A stretch of DNA of 13,110 bases from Verrucomicrobiota bacterium (GTDB lineage: Bacteria > Verrucomicrobiota > Verrucomicrobiia > Chthoniobacterales > UBA10450), in the NCBI GenBank assembly GCA_003219395.1, contig QHOR01000036.1, positions 13,917 to 27,026 of the forward strand. Direction: 5' to 3'. This document shows positions 1 to 7,079 of the stretch, in pieces; the first letter of the stretch is position 1, and each line of letters starts with the position of its first letter. Under the pieces are notes generated by a model. The model ran no database searches and was not told the origin of the DNA. It saw only the letters and a list, made by a program, of their open reading frames with translations. A program made the translations under genes and the position numbers.

Positions 1-150
1 TTGAATTGCAATCGGTAGGTGCAGCTTGGAATACGCGGGTGCTGCTGAGCGGTCATGCTATATAGAATCGGACCTCATCTCAAATGATGGAATCCGCGTG
101 ACGAAGTCTGAAACTGCCAGGCGATCACCTGTTTTAGTGAATCGTGCTTC

Positions 151-189
151 GTTCATTAATTCGTCATTCGACATTCGTGTTTCGTCATT
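151..189. repeat. ATTCGTCAT-type short tandem repeat 3' of argS
   Basis: A run of related 7-9 base units built on ATTCG and GTCATT, read on the plus strand. The exact 9-mer ATTCGTCAT is at 159-167, a CATTCG variant follows at 172-177, and TTCGTCATT is at 181-189. It ends five bases before the argS stop codon, so it occupies the 3' flank of that gene. The same 9-mer recurs at 7501-7509 and inverted at 7444-7452. The remaining bases 1-150 show no gene I can support. Confidence 0.6.
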
Positions 190-194
190 TACCG

Positions 195-1931
195 CTACAT
201 CTTCTCAGGCACCTTGATGCCTAACAAGTCGAGGCCGCGATGCAGCACTCGCCCGGTCAGATAGCACAACGCCAGTCTTGAGCTACGCGCCGGCTCTTCC
301 GATTTCAAAACCGGACAAGCCTCATAGAATGTATGGAAGACGTTCGCCACCTCGAAGAGGTAATTTGCCAAAATATTCGGACGAAAATCGTTTAGTACTT
401 GCGGAACGATCTCCGCAAACTGACAGAGGCGCTTTGCCAAATTGATTTCGGCGGATTCGTTGAGACAAATTCGCATCGGCTTCCAGCCAATTTCTTTGTC
501 GGCAGGATGCCAATTCCACGATTTGCCTGCCTTGCGGAAGATCGAGCGAATTCGCACGTATGCATTTTGTAAATACGGCGCTGTATTTCCCTGTAGCGAC
601 AACATCTTGTCCCATAAAAAAACGTAATCGGTCATCCGGTACTGTGACAGATCAGCATACTTAACTGCGCCGATTCCGATTATCTGTGCGACGTCCATTT
701 TCTCTGGTTCACTGAGATCTGGATTTTTCTCTTCGATGATCTTGCGCGCGCGGCGGCCCGCTTCTTCGAGCAGTTCGCGCAACGGCACGTTGTCGCCTGA
801 GCGTGTTTTCATCAGCTTGCGGTCTTCACCCAGGATGCTGCCAAATGTGATGTGGCGAAGATCGGCTTGATAACCCTGTCGCCGGGCAATTTCAAAAATC
901 TGTTTGAAATGCAAAGTCTGCGGCGCACCGACCACGTACCAGACGCTGTCTGCTTTCAACTCGCCCAAGCGATAATCAACCGTGGCAACATCGGTGGTGG
1001 CGTAATTAAATCCGCCATCGCGTTTCCGGATGATGCATGGCTTATCGGACAACTCCGGAACATCTCGAAAGAAAACGACAACCGCGCCCTCGCTGAGCTC
1101 AGCAATTCCGGATTTGAGCAAGTGTTCGACTACTCCTGGGAGTCGGTCGTGGTAAAAACTTTCGCCGCACTGGATGTCGTAGTGGATATCTAGCAACTCG
1201 TAGACGTGCTCGAAATCCTGCATGGAGAGGGCGACGCATTCGTTCCAGATGTCGATGTTCTCCTTGTCGCCTCCCTGGAGTTTTACCAGCTCCTGACGAC
1301 ACGCTTCTCGCACTTGCGGATCGCTCGTCGCCAGCGCGTTTGTTTCTTTGTAAAAACGGACGATCTCCGCCAGCGGATTCTGTTGAAGCGCATCTTGATC
1401 CAGCAGATTTTTCCATCCGTAAATTACCATGCCGAATTGAGTCCCCCAGTCGCCGATGTGATTGTCTCGAATCACCTCGTGCCCAAGAAAGCTCGCGATA
1501 CGCGCCAGCGCATCGCCCAAAACGATGCTGCGGATGTGGCCGACGTGCATTGGCTTGGCAACATTGGGGGATCCGAAATCAACTACGATGCGCCGCGGTG
1601 ATTCTGCCTGCGAAACGCCCAGCCGTTCATCGGCGAGCATACTGGCAGTTTTTTCAGCAACGACGGCGGGACGTAACGTAAAATTGATGAAACCGGGACC
1701 TGCGACTGTTGGCGCTTCGCCGACATCGTCAACCTTGAGGTGCTCGACGATTCTCCGCGCAACTTCACGCGGACTTTCGCCCTGCTGTTTTGCCACAATC
1801 AGAGCCGCATTCGTCTGATAATCCCCGAAGCGCGGATCGGTTGCGGAAGTTAATTCGCCGGCGTTCGGAAGGCCGGCGGCGAATAAGGCGTTGGAAAGCT
1901 TCTTTGCGAGAAGTGATTGAAAAGTTTCCAT
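195..1931 (-). CDS. argS: Arginyl-tRNA synthetase
   Basis: Class I cytoplasmic aminoacyl-tRNA synthetase that charges tRNA-Arg with arginine using ATP. The 578-residue length is normal for the family. The N-terminal additive domain covers about residues 1-85. The ATP-binding signature SPNVAKPMHVGH is at 121-132, with HVGH as the HIGH motif. The second signature appears as KLMKTR near 372-377 in the context GEDRKLMKTRSG; this divergence from KMSKS is usual in bacterial ArgS. The C-terminal DALR-type anticodon-binding region covers about 450-578 and ends in GLDLLGIKVPEKM, typical of the family. The ATG start at 1931 lacks a strong Shine-Dalgarno sequence. The gene lies 84 bases downstream of the PtsN-like gene on the same strand, but a pair of hairpins separates them, so cotranscription is uncertain. 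It is complete, with no sign of damage. Confidence 0.98.
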   Translation of the reverse strand: METFQSLLAKKLSNALFAAGLPNAGELTSATDPRFGDYQTNAALIVAKQQGESPREVARRIVEHLKVDDVGEAPTVAGPGFINFTLRPAVVAEKTASMLADERLGVSQAESPRRIVVDFGSPNVAKPMHVGHIRSIVLGDALARIASFLGHEVIRDNHIGDWGTQFGMVIYGWKNLLDQDALQQNPLAEIVRFYKETNALATSDPQVREACRQELVKLQGGDKENIDIWNECVALSMQDFEHVYELLDIHYDIQCGESFYHDRLPGVVEHLLKSGIAELSEGAVVVFFRDVPELSDKPCIIRKRDGGFNYATTDVATVDYRLGELKADSVWYVVGAPQTLHFKQIFEIARRQGYQADLRHITFGSILGEDRKLMKTRSGDNVPLRELLEEAGRRARKIIEEKNPDLSEPEKMDVAQIIGIGAVKYADLSQYRMTDYVFLWDKMLSLQGNTAPYLQNAYVRIRSIFRKAGKSWNWHPADKEIGWKPMRICLNESAEINLAKRLCQFAEIVPQVLNDFRPNILANYLFEVANVFHTFYEACPVLKSEEPARSSRLALCYLTGRVLHRGLDLLGIKVPEKM

Positions 1932-1953
1932 TAATTCATCTTGGCTCGCGAAA

Positions 1954-2006
1954 CAGACAATCCTGTCTGCTGCCCTGTTTTCGTCCTGGCAGGCCGGATC
2001 GCCTGC
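1954..2006. repeat. Two adjacent short palindromes between ptsN-like gene and argS
   Basis: Two perfect 6-base-pair hairpins sit 19 bases apart. One is CAGACA-ATCC-TGTCTG at 1954-1969; the other is GCAGGC-CGGATC-GCCTGC at 1989-2006. On the minus strand neither is followed by a T tract, so they do not look like ordinary intrinsic terminators. They may be members of a dispersed palindromic repeat family or could affect mRNA processing upstream of argS. A similar GGCCTG hairpin is found at 6473-6488. Confidence 0.55.
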
Positions 2007-2015
2007 GTCACAATC

Positions 2016-2474
2016 TTATGAACGATCGCGGAAGATCGACAAAATTTCGTCAGCAGATTTTGCGCTGGCCAGGCTCTCGCGCACAGAGCGATCGTTCAAA
2101 AATTTTGCGATCGATGCGAGAGTACGCAGGTGCGTTTGAAATTGATTTTTTGGGACGATGAAAAGCACGACGAACTTCACCGGGGCATTATCCAGCGCAT
2201 CAAATTCGATGCCGGTCGTGGATCTTCCGAAGGCTGCCACCACTTCCTCGAGCCGATCGGAAGAGCAATGTGGAATGGCGATTCCAAACCCAATGCCTGT
2301 GCTCATTGTTTCCTCGCGCTGTTTCAATGAAGCGAGAATTGGATCGCGGTCTTCCGTTTTGATCTTGTTGAGACGAACGAGGAGATCGATCAGTTCAACG
2401 ATCGCGGCCCAACGCTCGGTCGCTTTCATCTCTGGGATGATTTGCTCGACAGAAAGTAAATTGGCCAACGACAT
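2016..2474 (-). CDS. PTS IIA protein, PtsN/fructose type
   Basis: Single-domain phosphotransferase-system EIIA protein of 152 residues, the normal length for PtsN-like proteins. The conserved phospho-accepting histidine is H69 in GIGFGIAIPHC (61-70 region), and the second conserved histidine is H115 in QTHLRTLA. Proteins of this family accept phosphate from an HPr-like carrier and act either in sugar uptake or as regulators of nitrogen, potassium or envelope metabolism. No EIIB, EIIC, HPr or EI gene is in view, so a regulatory PtsN-like role is more likely than transport, but this is inference. The neighbours are a family 2 glycosyltransferase upstream (85-base gap) and argS downstream. The start has no strong ribosome-binding site. 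A CCCG-GTA-CGGG mini-hairpin lies at 2482-2492, just upstream. Confidence 0.93.
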   Translation of the reverse strand: MSLANLLSVEQIIPEMKATERWAAIVELIDLLVRLNKIKTEDRDPILASLKQREETMSTGIGFGIAIPHCSSDRLEEVVAAFGRSTTGIEFDALDNAPVKFVVLFIVPKNQFQTHLRTLASIAKFLNDRSVRESLASAKSADEILSIFRDRS

Positions 2475-2559
2475 GCGAATTCCCGGTACGGGAGGGGAAG
2501 CTTAGCGGGAGCGTCTAAGTTGACAAGCGAGATTTGCCACGTTGGCCGTGTGCCTCACG

Positions 2560-3264
2560 TCACATCTTTTCGCGAACCTTGTAATTCAATCGCCGCGACA
2601 GCAACCATCGCACGCCGAACATGTCGATCGTGGCGCGCAGGGCGCGATTGCCAAGACCGTACTTGCTTTGGCCGAAGCGTCGCGGGCGATGATTCACCGG
2701 AACTTCGACCAGCCGGTAGCCGGCGGCTTTGACCAGCGCGGGAATGAAACGGTGCATGCCCTTAAATGGCAGCAGCGTACTCACGCACTCGCGCCGCATT
2801 GCTTTAAGAGTGCAACCGGTGTCGCTCACGCCGTCTTTCGTGTAGCGGCTGCGCACGGCGTTTGCAATCCGACTCGTCGCGCGCTTAACGAGCGTATCCC
2901 GGCGCTGGACGCGATGGCCGCAAACGAGATCTGCACCGCGCCCAATTTCAGCGAGCAGTTTTGGGATGTCGGCAGGATCATTCTGTAAATCGCCGTCAAT
3001 GATCACCACAGTCGCCCCGCGCGCTGCTGTAAGACCGGCATAAATTGCCGCGCTTTGCCCGGAATTCTTCTCGAAACGAATAAGCCGAATATTTGGCGCG
3101 GCTTCGATCCGATCCGCCGTGCGATCGACCGACCCATCATCGACGAAGATGATTTCGTAATCGAATTCCTTCAGCGCAGCGCTCAGCTCGGTTTGCAGAA
3201 TGGAGATGTTCTCTTCTTCATTGAAGAGAGGCACGATGACCGAAATTTCCGGAGAGCTTATCAT
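2560..3264 (-). CDS. Family 2 glycosyltransferase, polyprenyl-phosphate sugar synthase type
   Basis: GT-A fold glycosyltransferase resembling dolichyl/undecaprenyl-phosphate sugar synthases (DPM1, GtrB, ArnC-like). These proteins transfer a sugar from a nucleotide donor to a polyprenyl phosphate at the inner face of the cytoplasmic membrane. Counting from the chosen ATG at 3264 it has 234 residues. Seen are the N-terminal strand ISVIVPLFNEEENI (7-20), VDDGS (41-45), the metal-binding IIDGDLQNDP (88-97), DTGCTLKAMRR (148-158) and RFGQSKYGLG (196-205). It ends soon after this last motif, so it lacks the two C-terminal membrane helices of ArnC/GtrB. ATG 3264 is preferred over the longer start at 3312 because AGGA lies five bases before it and the protein then begins at the conserved domain. 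The sugar is unknown. It probably works with the GT39 enzyme upstream. Confidence 0.93.
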   Translation of the reverse strand: MISSPEISVIVPLFNEEENISILQTELSAALKEFDYEIIFVDDGSVDRTADRIEAAPNIRLIRFEKNSGQSAAIYAGLTAARGATVVIIDGDLQNDPADIPKLLAEIGRGADLVCGHRVQRRDTLVKRATSRIANAVRSRYTKDGVSDTGCTLKAMRRECVSTLLPFKGMHRFIPALVKAAGYRLVEVPVNHRPRRFGQSKYGLGNRALRATIDMFGVRWLLSRRLNYKVREKM

Positions 3265-3393
3265 TTGCATCCTGCGTATCTGACAAATACCGCGCGACGT
3301 AGTATTGGACACGACTCAACTCGAATGAAGTAAGGAACCGGACTCGCGGAGCGTGTACACTGTGTTCTGAACGCGATCAAAAGCGTTTGTGTG

Positions 3394-3418
3394 AGGTCCT
3401 TCGCTGCGCTGAGGATGA
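3394..3418. repeat. CCTTCGCTGCGCT intergenic repeat motif
   Basis: The 175-base gap between the GT39 and GT2 genes contains AGGTCCTTCGCTGCGCTG followed by AGGATGA. Its ends TCCT/AGGA pair as an imperfect hairpin with a short GC inner stem. I recall very similar sequence as a dispersed intergenic repeat of soil bacteria, where its minus-strand translation reads ILSAAKDL, as it also does here. That recollection is not checked. The rest of the gap shows nothing I can name. Confidence 0.5.
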
Positions 3419-3439
3419 GCAATATGGGGAGCTTATTTC

Positions 3440-5017
3440 TCATAGGGGAAGAGTGCGGTAATTTCGACAGAGAAAGATTTGCCAGGTTCGCAGCAATTTC
3501 CCGTAGCGCGATACTTGTATCGTGCCGATCAAATCCGTCGATTGAAAGCCAGCCTTGATATTGTGCGGCACGCGTTGTTTTTTGCCGTCTCGAACGAAGA
3601 GCGCGTCACGTCCAACGAACAGATTGACGCCGCTTTCTTCAGTATAAACTTCGCTCTCTGGACGCGGCGCGCCTGATTTTAGCTCAACGAATTCATCATA
3701 GCGCGGCCAAAACGAGAATTGATTCACCATGTCCTGAGACTCGGGAATGTAAACCGGCGGATGCCCCGGGCCCTCGGATCGTTTGTCGCGCAGGTAAAAG
3801 GAGATTTCCGAAGCCCGATCACGCGCGTCAGCAATAAGAAAGAGTTTTTCGCCTAATTTTGTTTCGACATCATTGCGCATTGTTTCCAACGCGCTGGTGG
3901 CGCTTTTCCATCCACGCATTCGGTCGCTTGGGTCGCTTCGCTGGAACTTGTACCCGAGCACGCGCAGCAAGTCTGTATCGAGAGCCACGGCGCTCATGGT
4001 CAATCCAATCAGTATCGCGATCGCTGCGCCCAATCGTAAAAGAGGACTCGCCTCGAGACGCTCCCACCAATAATAAATTGCCAGCAGTCCAAAGCCGAGA
4101 AATGCCAGCCCATCCCAATTTGGCGCCGCAGCCTTGTTTAAGGATAGAAACAAATAGAAGAGAAACACGGGCAACCCAAACCACATCAGGAACAGAACCT
4201 TGAATTGCTGGTTCACCCGCTGCCAGCTCCCGATTACGCCCCAGGCCAATGCCAGGAATAGAAGTGGCGAATAGGCCAGAAAATGTTGGCCAACGAATGA
4301 AAGAATTTCGATAGGATGCAAACCAAAGCCGTGCTCGATACCGCCGCGCGATCGCAAATGCGCAAGCGTGACCCAGGCGTGCTGTGTGTTCCACAAGATC
4401 GGCGGCACCGTGCAAACAGCGAACAGACCTAGCAATAGATAAAATCCGGGACGCTGGAATTCGTGCCTGAGCCGGGGCGCCAGAGCCAGCACCAATACAA
4501 TCGAAACAAGCTCAAGCGCGTTGGTGTATTTGGAAAGAAACCCCAGTCCAATGAGAAGTCCGGTCAACGGCCAATGCCAGGAGAACCTGGGGCTTTTTTC
4601 CAACGCAATCCAGAAGGTGAACATCGCCGCAAGCCAGAAAAAGATCGACAACGCGTCAATGGTCATCACAAACGCGCCGATGTTAAAAATGGGCGTAACA
4701 TTCAGCGCAATGACGGCAATCAGTCCGGCAGTGGCGTTGAACAGGCGGCGCGCAAAATAAAACAGCAGGAGACTCGTGCCTGCTGCGAGCAAAGGACTGA
4801 AAAAACGCACTCCGAATTCGTTCGCTCCGAAGATCGCGGTGCTAGCGCGAATCGCGAAAGCGATGCCTGGCCCTTTGCTGAAATATGCCGGAGCAAGTCG
4901 CTCGGACCACATCCAGTAATGCGCTTCATCAAATTCGAGATCGGTTGTCGCCAGCATTGACAATCGAATCACCGTTAGAGCGGCTATAAAGAGCCAGACC
5001 GCGCGCGTTGTGCTCAT
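3440..5017 (-). CDS. GT39 / ArnT-like polytopic glycosyltransferase
   Basis: Integral membrane GT-C glycosyltransferase of the PMT/ArnT family. These use polyprenyl-phosphate-linked sugars and transfer them to lipid or protein acceptors on the outer side of the cytoplasmic membrane. The protein has 525 residues from ATG 5017. The first helix covers 5-22 and is followed by the catalytic-type acidic motif FDEAHYW (D30, E31) and FSKGPG (47-51). Roughly ten further hydrophobic segments run to about 345, then comes a soluble C-terminal domain starting near DPSDRMRGW (362-370). The start is set by an ATGA overlap with the PAP2 stop codon at 5014-5017; the longer open frame up to 5293 lies wholly inside the PAP2 gene and is rejected. 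Coupled translation with PAP2 is likely. Acceptor and sugar are unknown. Confidence 0.93.
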   Translation of the reverse strand: MSTTRAVWLFIAALTVIRLSMLATTDLEFDEAHYWMWSERLAPAYFSKGPGIAFAIRASTAIFGANEFGVRFFSPLLAAGTSLLLFYFARRLFNATAGLIAVIALNVTPIFNIGAFVMTIDALSIFFWLAAMFTFWIALEKSPRFSWHWPLTGLLIGLGFLSKYTNALELVSIVLVLALAPRLRHEFQRPGFYLLLGLFAVCTVPPILWNTQHAWVTLAHLRSRGGIEHGFGLHPIEILSFVGQHFLAYSPLLFLALAWGVIGSWQRVNQQFKVLFLMWFGLPVFLFYLFLSLNKAAAPNWDGLAFLGFGLLAIYYWWERLEASPLLRLGAAIAILIGLTMSAVALDTDLLRVLGYKFQRSDPSDRMRGWKSATSALETMRNDVETKLGEKLFLIADARDRASEISFYLRDKRSEGPGHPPVYIPESQDMVNQFSFWPRYDEFVELKSGAPRPESEVYTEESGVNLFVGRDALFVRDGKKQRVPHNIKAGFQSTDLIGTIQVSRYGKLLRTWQIFLCRNYRTLPL

Positions 5018-5700
5018 ATGGAACGTTGCGGCACGTCTGGCGGTCGCGTCCCGATGTTGGAATCGGCAAACAAACTTGGATGCTGGGCAAAAAGCCGCGG
5101 CATCGATCTGCGGGCTGCGCTCCTCCAGATTAGTTCGAACAAGCCGAGCAGAAGCAGCGCTTCGCCACCAGCCAGGAAGAACGTGGCGATCACGTCGGTT
5201 GGCCAATGTGAACCCAGATAAATTCGCGAATAACCAACGGCTAAGGCTACGAGCCAATAGAGCCACCCCCACCGTCGGTAAAAAAGCGTGCAAAAAACTG
5301 CAATCACACTGTTGGTGGTTACGTGTCCCGAGGGGAACGATGGTCCCGATCGATTGCGGTCTGATGAATCCGAAAACCGAACAGTTGGTTTTTTAAATAG
5401 CGTGAGAAAAGCCGGACGCGTTCGTTGCATTTCCACCATCCGCACATTTTGCACCTGCTTTGGCCGACGGCGATCGACTGCAGATTTTAGCATATCGACG
5501 AATTGATCCGTAATCAGCAGGGATATGACCAGACAGATGACGAACGCACGCGCTCTAAATCCGCCAAAAAAAAGCACGCCGATTCCGGTCGTGACGAACA
5601 ACGGTTCCCAAATCGAGCTATTGCTAAGGGCCGCCATGAACAAGTCGAGCACCGGACTGGTCCATTGTTGGTTAAAAAGGTGAAGTAAAGCTTGATCCAA
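5014..5700 (-). CDS. PAP2-family membrane phosphatase
   Basis: Type 2 phosphatidic acid phosphatase-like enzyme of 228 residues with several membrane helices. All three catalytic motifs are intact: K72 to R79-P80 (KSAVDRRRP), PSGH at 123-126, and S158-R159 to H165 and D169 (SRIYLGSHWPTD). The family removes phosphate from lipid phosphates such as undecaprenyl pyrophosphate, phosphatidylglycerol phosphate or lipid A. The polar stretch between motifs 1 and 2 (about 81-120) is rather long. The start is TTG at 5700: an in-frame stop lies two codons upstream, and the first 21 residues match the usual N-terminal helix, so the next ATG (5637) is less likely. There is no Shine-Dalgarno sequence, because an inverted repeat abuts the start codon. 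It heads the PAP2-GT39 operon. The C-terminal 30 residues are polar and not recognised. Confidence 0.94.
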   Translation of the reverse strand: MDQALLHLFNQQWTSPVLDLFMAALSNSSIWEPLFVTTGIGVLFFGGFRARAFVICLVISLLITDQFVDMLKSAVDRRRPKQVQNVRMVEMQRTRPAFLTLFKKPTVRFSDSSDRNRSGPSFPSGHVTTNSVIAVFCTLFYRRWGWLYWLVALAVGYSRIYLGSHWPTDVIATFFLAGGEALLLLGLFELIWRSAARRSMPRLFAQHPSLFADSNIGTRPPDVPQRSI

Positions 5701-5780
5701 GTTTTAAGCTTTAAGCGTTAAGTTTTAAGTGTTGTTCGCGCACATCATCGGCCTAAAGCTTAACAGTTAAAACTTAAACC
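5701..5780. repeat. Imperfect inverted repeat of TTAAG heptamers in a divergent promoter region
   Basis: Left arm 5701-5727 and right arm 5754-5780 match as inverted copies at 22 of 27 positions, with a 26-base centre. The left side consists of four contiguous 7-mers: TTTTAAG, CTTTAAG, CGTTAAG and TTTTAAG (5702-5729). The right side carries matching heptamers on the other strand. The element fills nearly the whole 91-base spacer between the divergent PAP2 and LolA-like genes, so both promoters must lie within it or it must replace them. Confidence 0.75.
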
Positions 5781-5791
5781 TCGTTTTTCCC

Positions 5792-6457
5792 ATGCGAAAA
5801 CTAGTCGCAATCTATTTTGGGCTGACGGTATGGACTTTTGCCGAACCGCTGCCTTCAGCCAAAGACATTCTTGCATCCGTGCGCATGATGGAATCGAGAC
5901 AGCAAATCGATCTTCAGGGCCAACTTCGCCAGGACAATGTTGTAATTCCATTTCACCTCGTCCAAAACGGGCCGGTCATTAGTTATTCATTCGCGAATCC
6001 CGAGGAGGTTTTGCAACTGCGTCTCGGTGAAAACAGTTCGCGTCTCGATCTGGTGACCGGCGGCGGCAGCGAGCAATTTGCGGCATCGAAGCTCAAACAA
6101 AAAATTCGCGGGACTGGCGTGACGTACGAGGATCTGGCGTTCAAATTTCTCTACTGGCAGACCGCGCGCGTTTTAGGCGAGGAAAGTGTTCGCACGCGGA
6201 ATTGTTGGAAACTGCAACTGCGCGCGCCGTCGCGCGACTCGCAGTATTCGAACGTGCTGCTGTGGGTCGACAAGGCGAGCGGCGCTCTAATGCGGATGGA
6301 GGGCTACGATTGGAATGCTCAACTGGCGAAGCGTTTCGAAGTCGTCTCGGCGCAGAAAATAGAAGGCCGCTGGTTTCTAAAACAGATGCGCATTGAAGAA
6401 CTCCAGCCTGGCACCAGCCACGTGCTATCGCGAACCTATCTCGAGATTAAAAGATAG
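5792..6457 (+). CDS. Exported LolA-like outer-membrane lipoprotein-sorting family protein
   Basis: A 221-residue protein with a signal peptide: RK at 2-3, a hydrophobic core at about 4-16, and a likely cleavage after TFA at residue 17. The mature part looks like the LolA-like family often annotated as outer membrane lipoprotein-sorting protein. The clearest stretch is in the second half: YEDLAFKFLYW (112-122), VLGEESVRTRNCWKLQL (127-143), then LLWVDKASGALMRMEGYD (156-173). LolA/LolB-type folds bind lipid acyl chains in the periplasm. A general lipid- or lipoprotein-carrier role is inferred; the exact cargo is unknown. This is the only plus-strand gene, diverging from the PAP2 gene across a repeat-filled 91-base spacer. 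There is no clear Shine-Dalgarno sequence before ATG 5792. It converges with the RRM gene. Confidence 0.85.
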   Translation: MRKLVAIYFGLTVWTFAEPLPSAKDILASVRMMESRQQIDLQGQLRQDNVVIPFHLVQNGPVISYSFANPEEVLQLRLGENSSRLDLVTGGGSEQFAASKLKQKIRGTGVTYEDLAFKFLYWQTARVLGEESVRTRNCWKLQLRAPSRDSQYSNVLLWVDKASGALMRMEGYDWNAQLAKRFEVVSAQKIEGRWFLKQMRIEELQPGTSHVLSRTYLEIKR

Positions 6458-6472
6458 CGGCACCGTTCATGC

Positions 6473-6488
6473 CAGGCCGTCAGGCCTG
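6473..6488. repeat. CAGGCC-GTCA-GGCCTG hairpin
   Basis: A perfect 6-base-pair stem with a 4-base loop begins 15 bases after the stop codon of the LolA-like gene. There is no T tract after it on the plus strand, so it is at best a weak terminator. It resembles the hairpin at 1989-2006 in composition and position, directly 3' of a gene. A separate 12-base palindrome, ATGGATATCCAT, lies at 6501-6512. Confidence 0.45.
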
Positions 6489-6528
6489 ATCCACTCATTA
6501 ATGGATATCCATCTTTTGATGCAAGAAA

Positions 6529-6565
6529 ATCGGGAGAGCCGCGCCTAATCGCGTTCTCTCCCGAT
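6529..6565 (-). terminator. Intrinsic terminator of the RRM gene
   Basis: ATCGGGAGAG (6529-6538) pairs perfectly with CTCTCCCGAT (6556-6565), and an inner CGCG/CGCG stem (6540-6543 with 6550-6553) closes a six-base loop. On the minus strand the stem is followed by TTTCTT, giving a U-rich tail 17 bases after the RRM stop codon. On the plus strand no T tract follows, so it is directional and serves the RRM gene. Confidence 0.8.
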
Positions 6566-6581
6566 GAAATAATTCCCGCCG

Positions 6582-7079
6582 TCAGCGCGGCGCGCGATGC
6601 TCGCCGGATTTGGCGCCGCTCACTACCAGCCTGCGGCCGAGAAATTCCTTATCGTGCAATTCTTCCACCGCGCGTTTCGCTTCCTCGATCGTTTGCATCT
6701 GTACAAACGCGAAACCTTTTGAGCGTTGGTTATGGCGGTAACTGACAACTTCTGCATTTTGAACGTGTCCAACTCCGTTGAACAACTCAAACAGATCGCT
6801 CTCGGTTGCATCGAAGGACAAGTTGCCAACGTACAGACGCGGCGAACTGACTTCAATCCGTTCAGGTTTACGTGCCGATCGCGAAGGCTGCGCATCGTTG
6901 CGTGCCGGGCTTGCTTCTGCCTTCGTTGTGCCATTTCCAAAAAATGCGGCAATCCGCTGCCAGAATGTCTTTTTTGGCTCCTTCGTTTGCTCTCGCTGAC
7001 GACGCGCGGGGCCGTTGCCACGGCGTCGGGAGCCGCCGCGCGAACGCTGCGAGCGTCTCCCAGTTGAATAAGAGTTCAT
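6582..7079 (-). CDS. RRM-domain RNA-binding protein with arginine-rich N-terminus
   Basis: A 165-residue protein with one C-terminal RNA recognition motif: RNP2 LYVGNL at 82-87 and RNP1 KGFAFVQM at 121-128, both with the aromatic residues that stack on RNA bases. The N-terminal 38 residues are very rich in Arg, Gly and Ser, followed by KKTFWQRIAAFFG (36-48), which looks like a short amphipathic helix. Small bacterial RRM proteins (as in cyanobacteria) bind single-stranded RNA and are often induced by cold or stress; that role here is inferred. The start at 7079 is chosen because AAGGA lies five bases before it, the best ribosome-binding site in the window; the frame stays open to 7187 but without support. 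It has its own terminator and a long upstream leader, so it is probably transcribed alone. Confidence 0.93.
   Translation of the reverse strand: MNSYSTGRRSQRSRGGSRRRGNGPARRQREQTKEPKKTFWQRIAAFFGNGTTKAEASPARNDAQPSRSARKPERIEVSSPRLYVGNLSFDATESDLFELFNGVGHVQNAEVVSYRHNQRSKGFAFVQMQTIEEAKRAVEELHDKEFLGRRLVVSGAKSGEHRAPR

Noticed and set aside
843..866. KLMKTR in place of KMSKS in ArgS as a possible defect
   Set aside because: Bacterial ArgS commonly has a divergent second signature (for example KPFKTR in E. coli), so this is normal.
2499..2526. TTGTCA and TAAGCT with 16 bases between as a promoter for the PtsN-like gene (minus strand)
   Set aside because: The -10 box matches TATAAT at only three of six positions and the spacing is short, so it is not reported as a promoter.
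4463..4960. 165-residue plus-strand open frame with Arg/Gln/Lys-rich product
   Set aside because: It is a mirror of the hydrophobic codons of the GT39 membrane protein, a common artefact.
5018..5293. 92-residue N-terminal extension of the GT39 frame
   Set aside because: It lies wholly inside the PAP2 gene, is rich in Arg and has no membrane character. The ATG at 5017 overlaps the PAP2 stop as ATGA and starts directly at the first helix.
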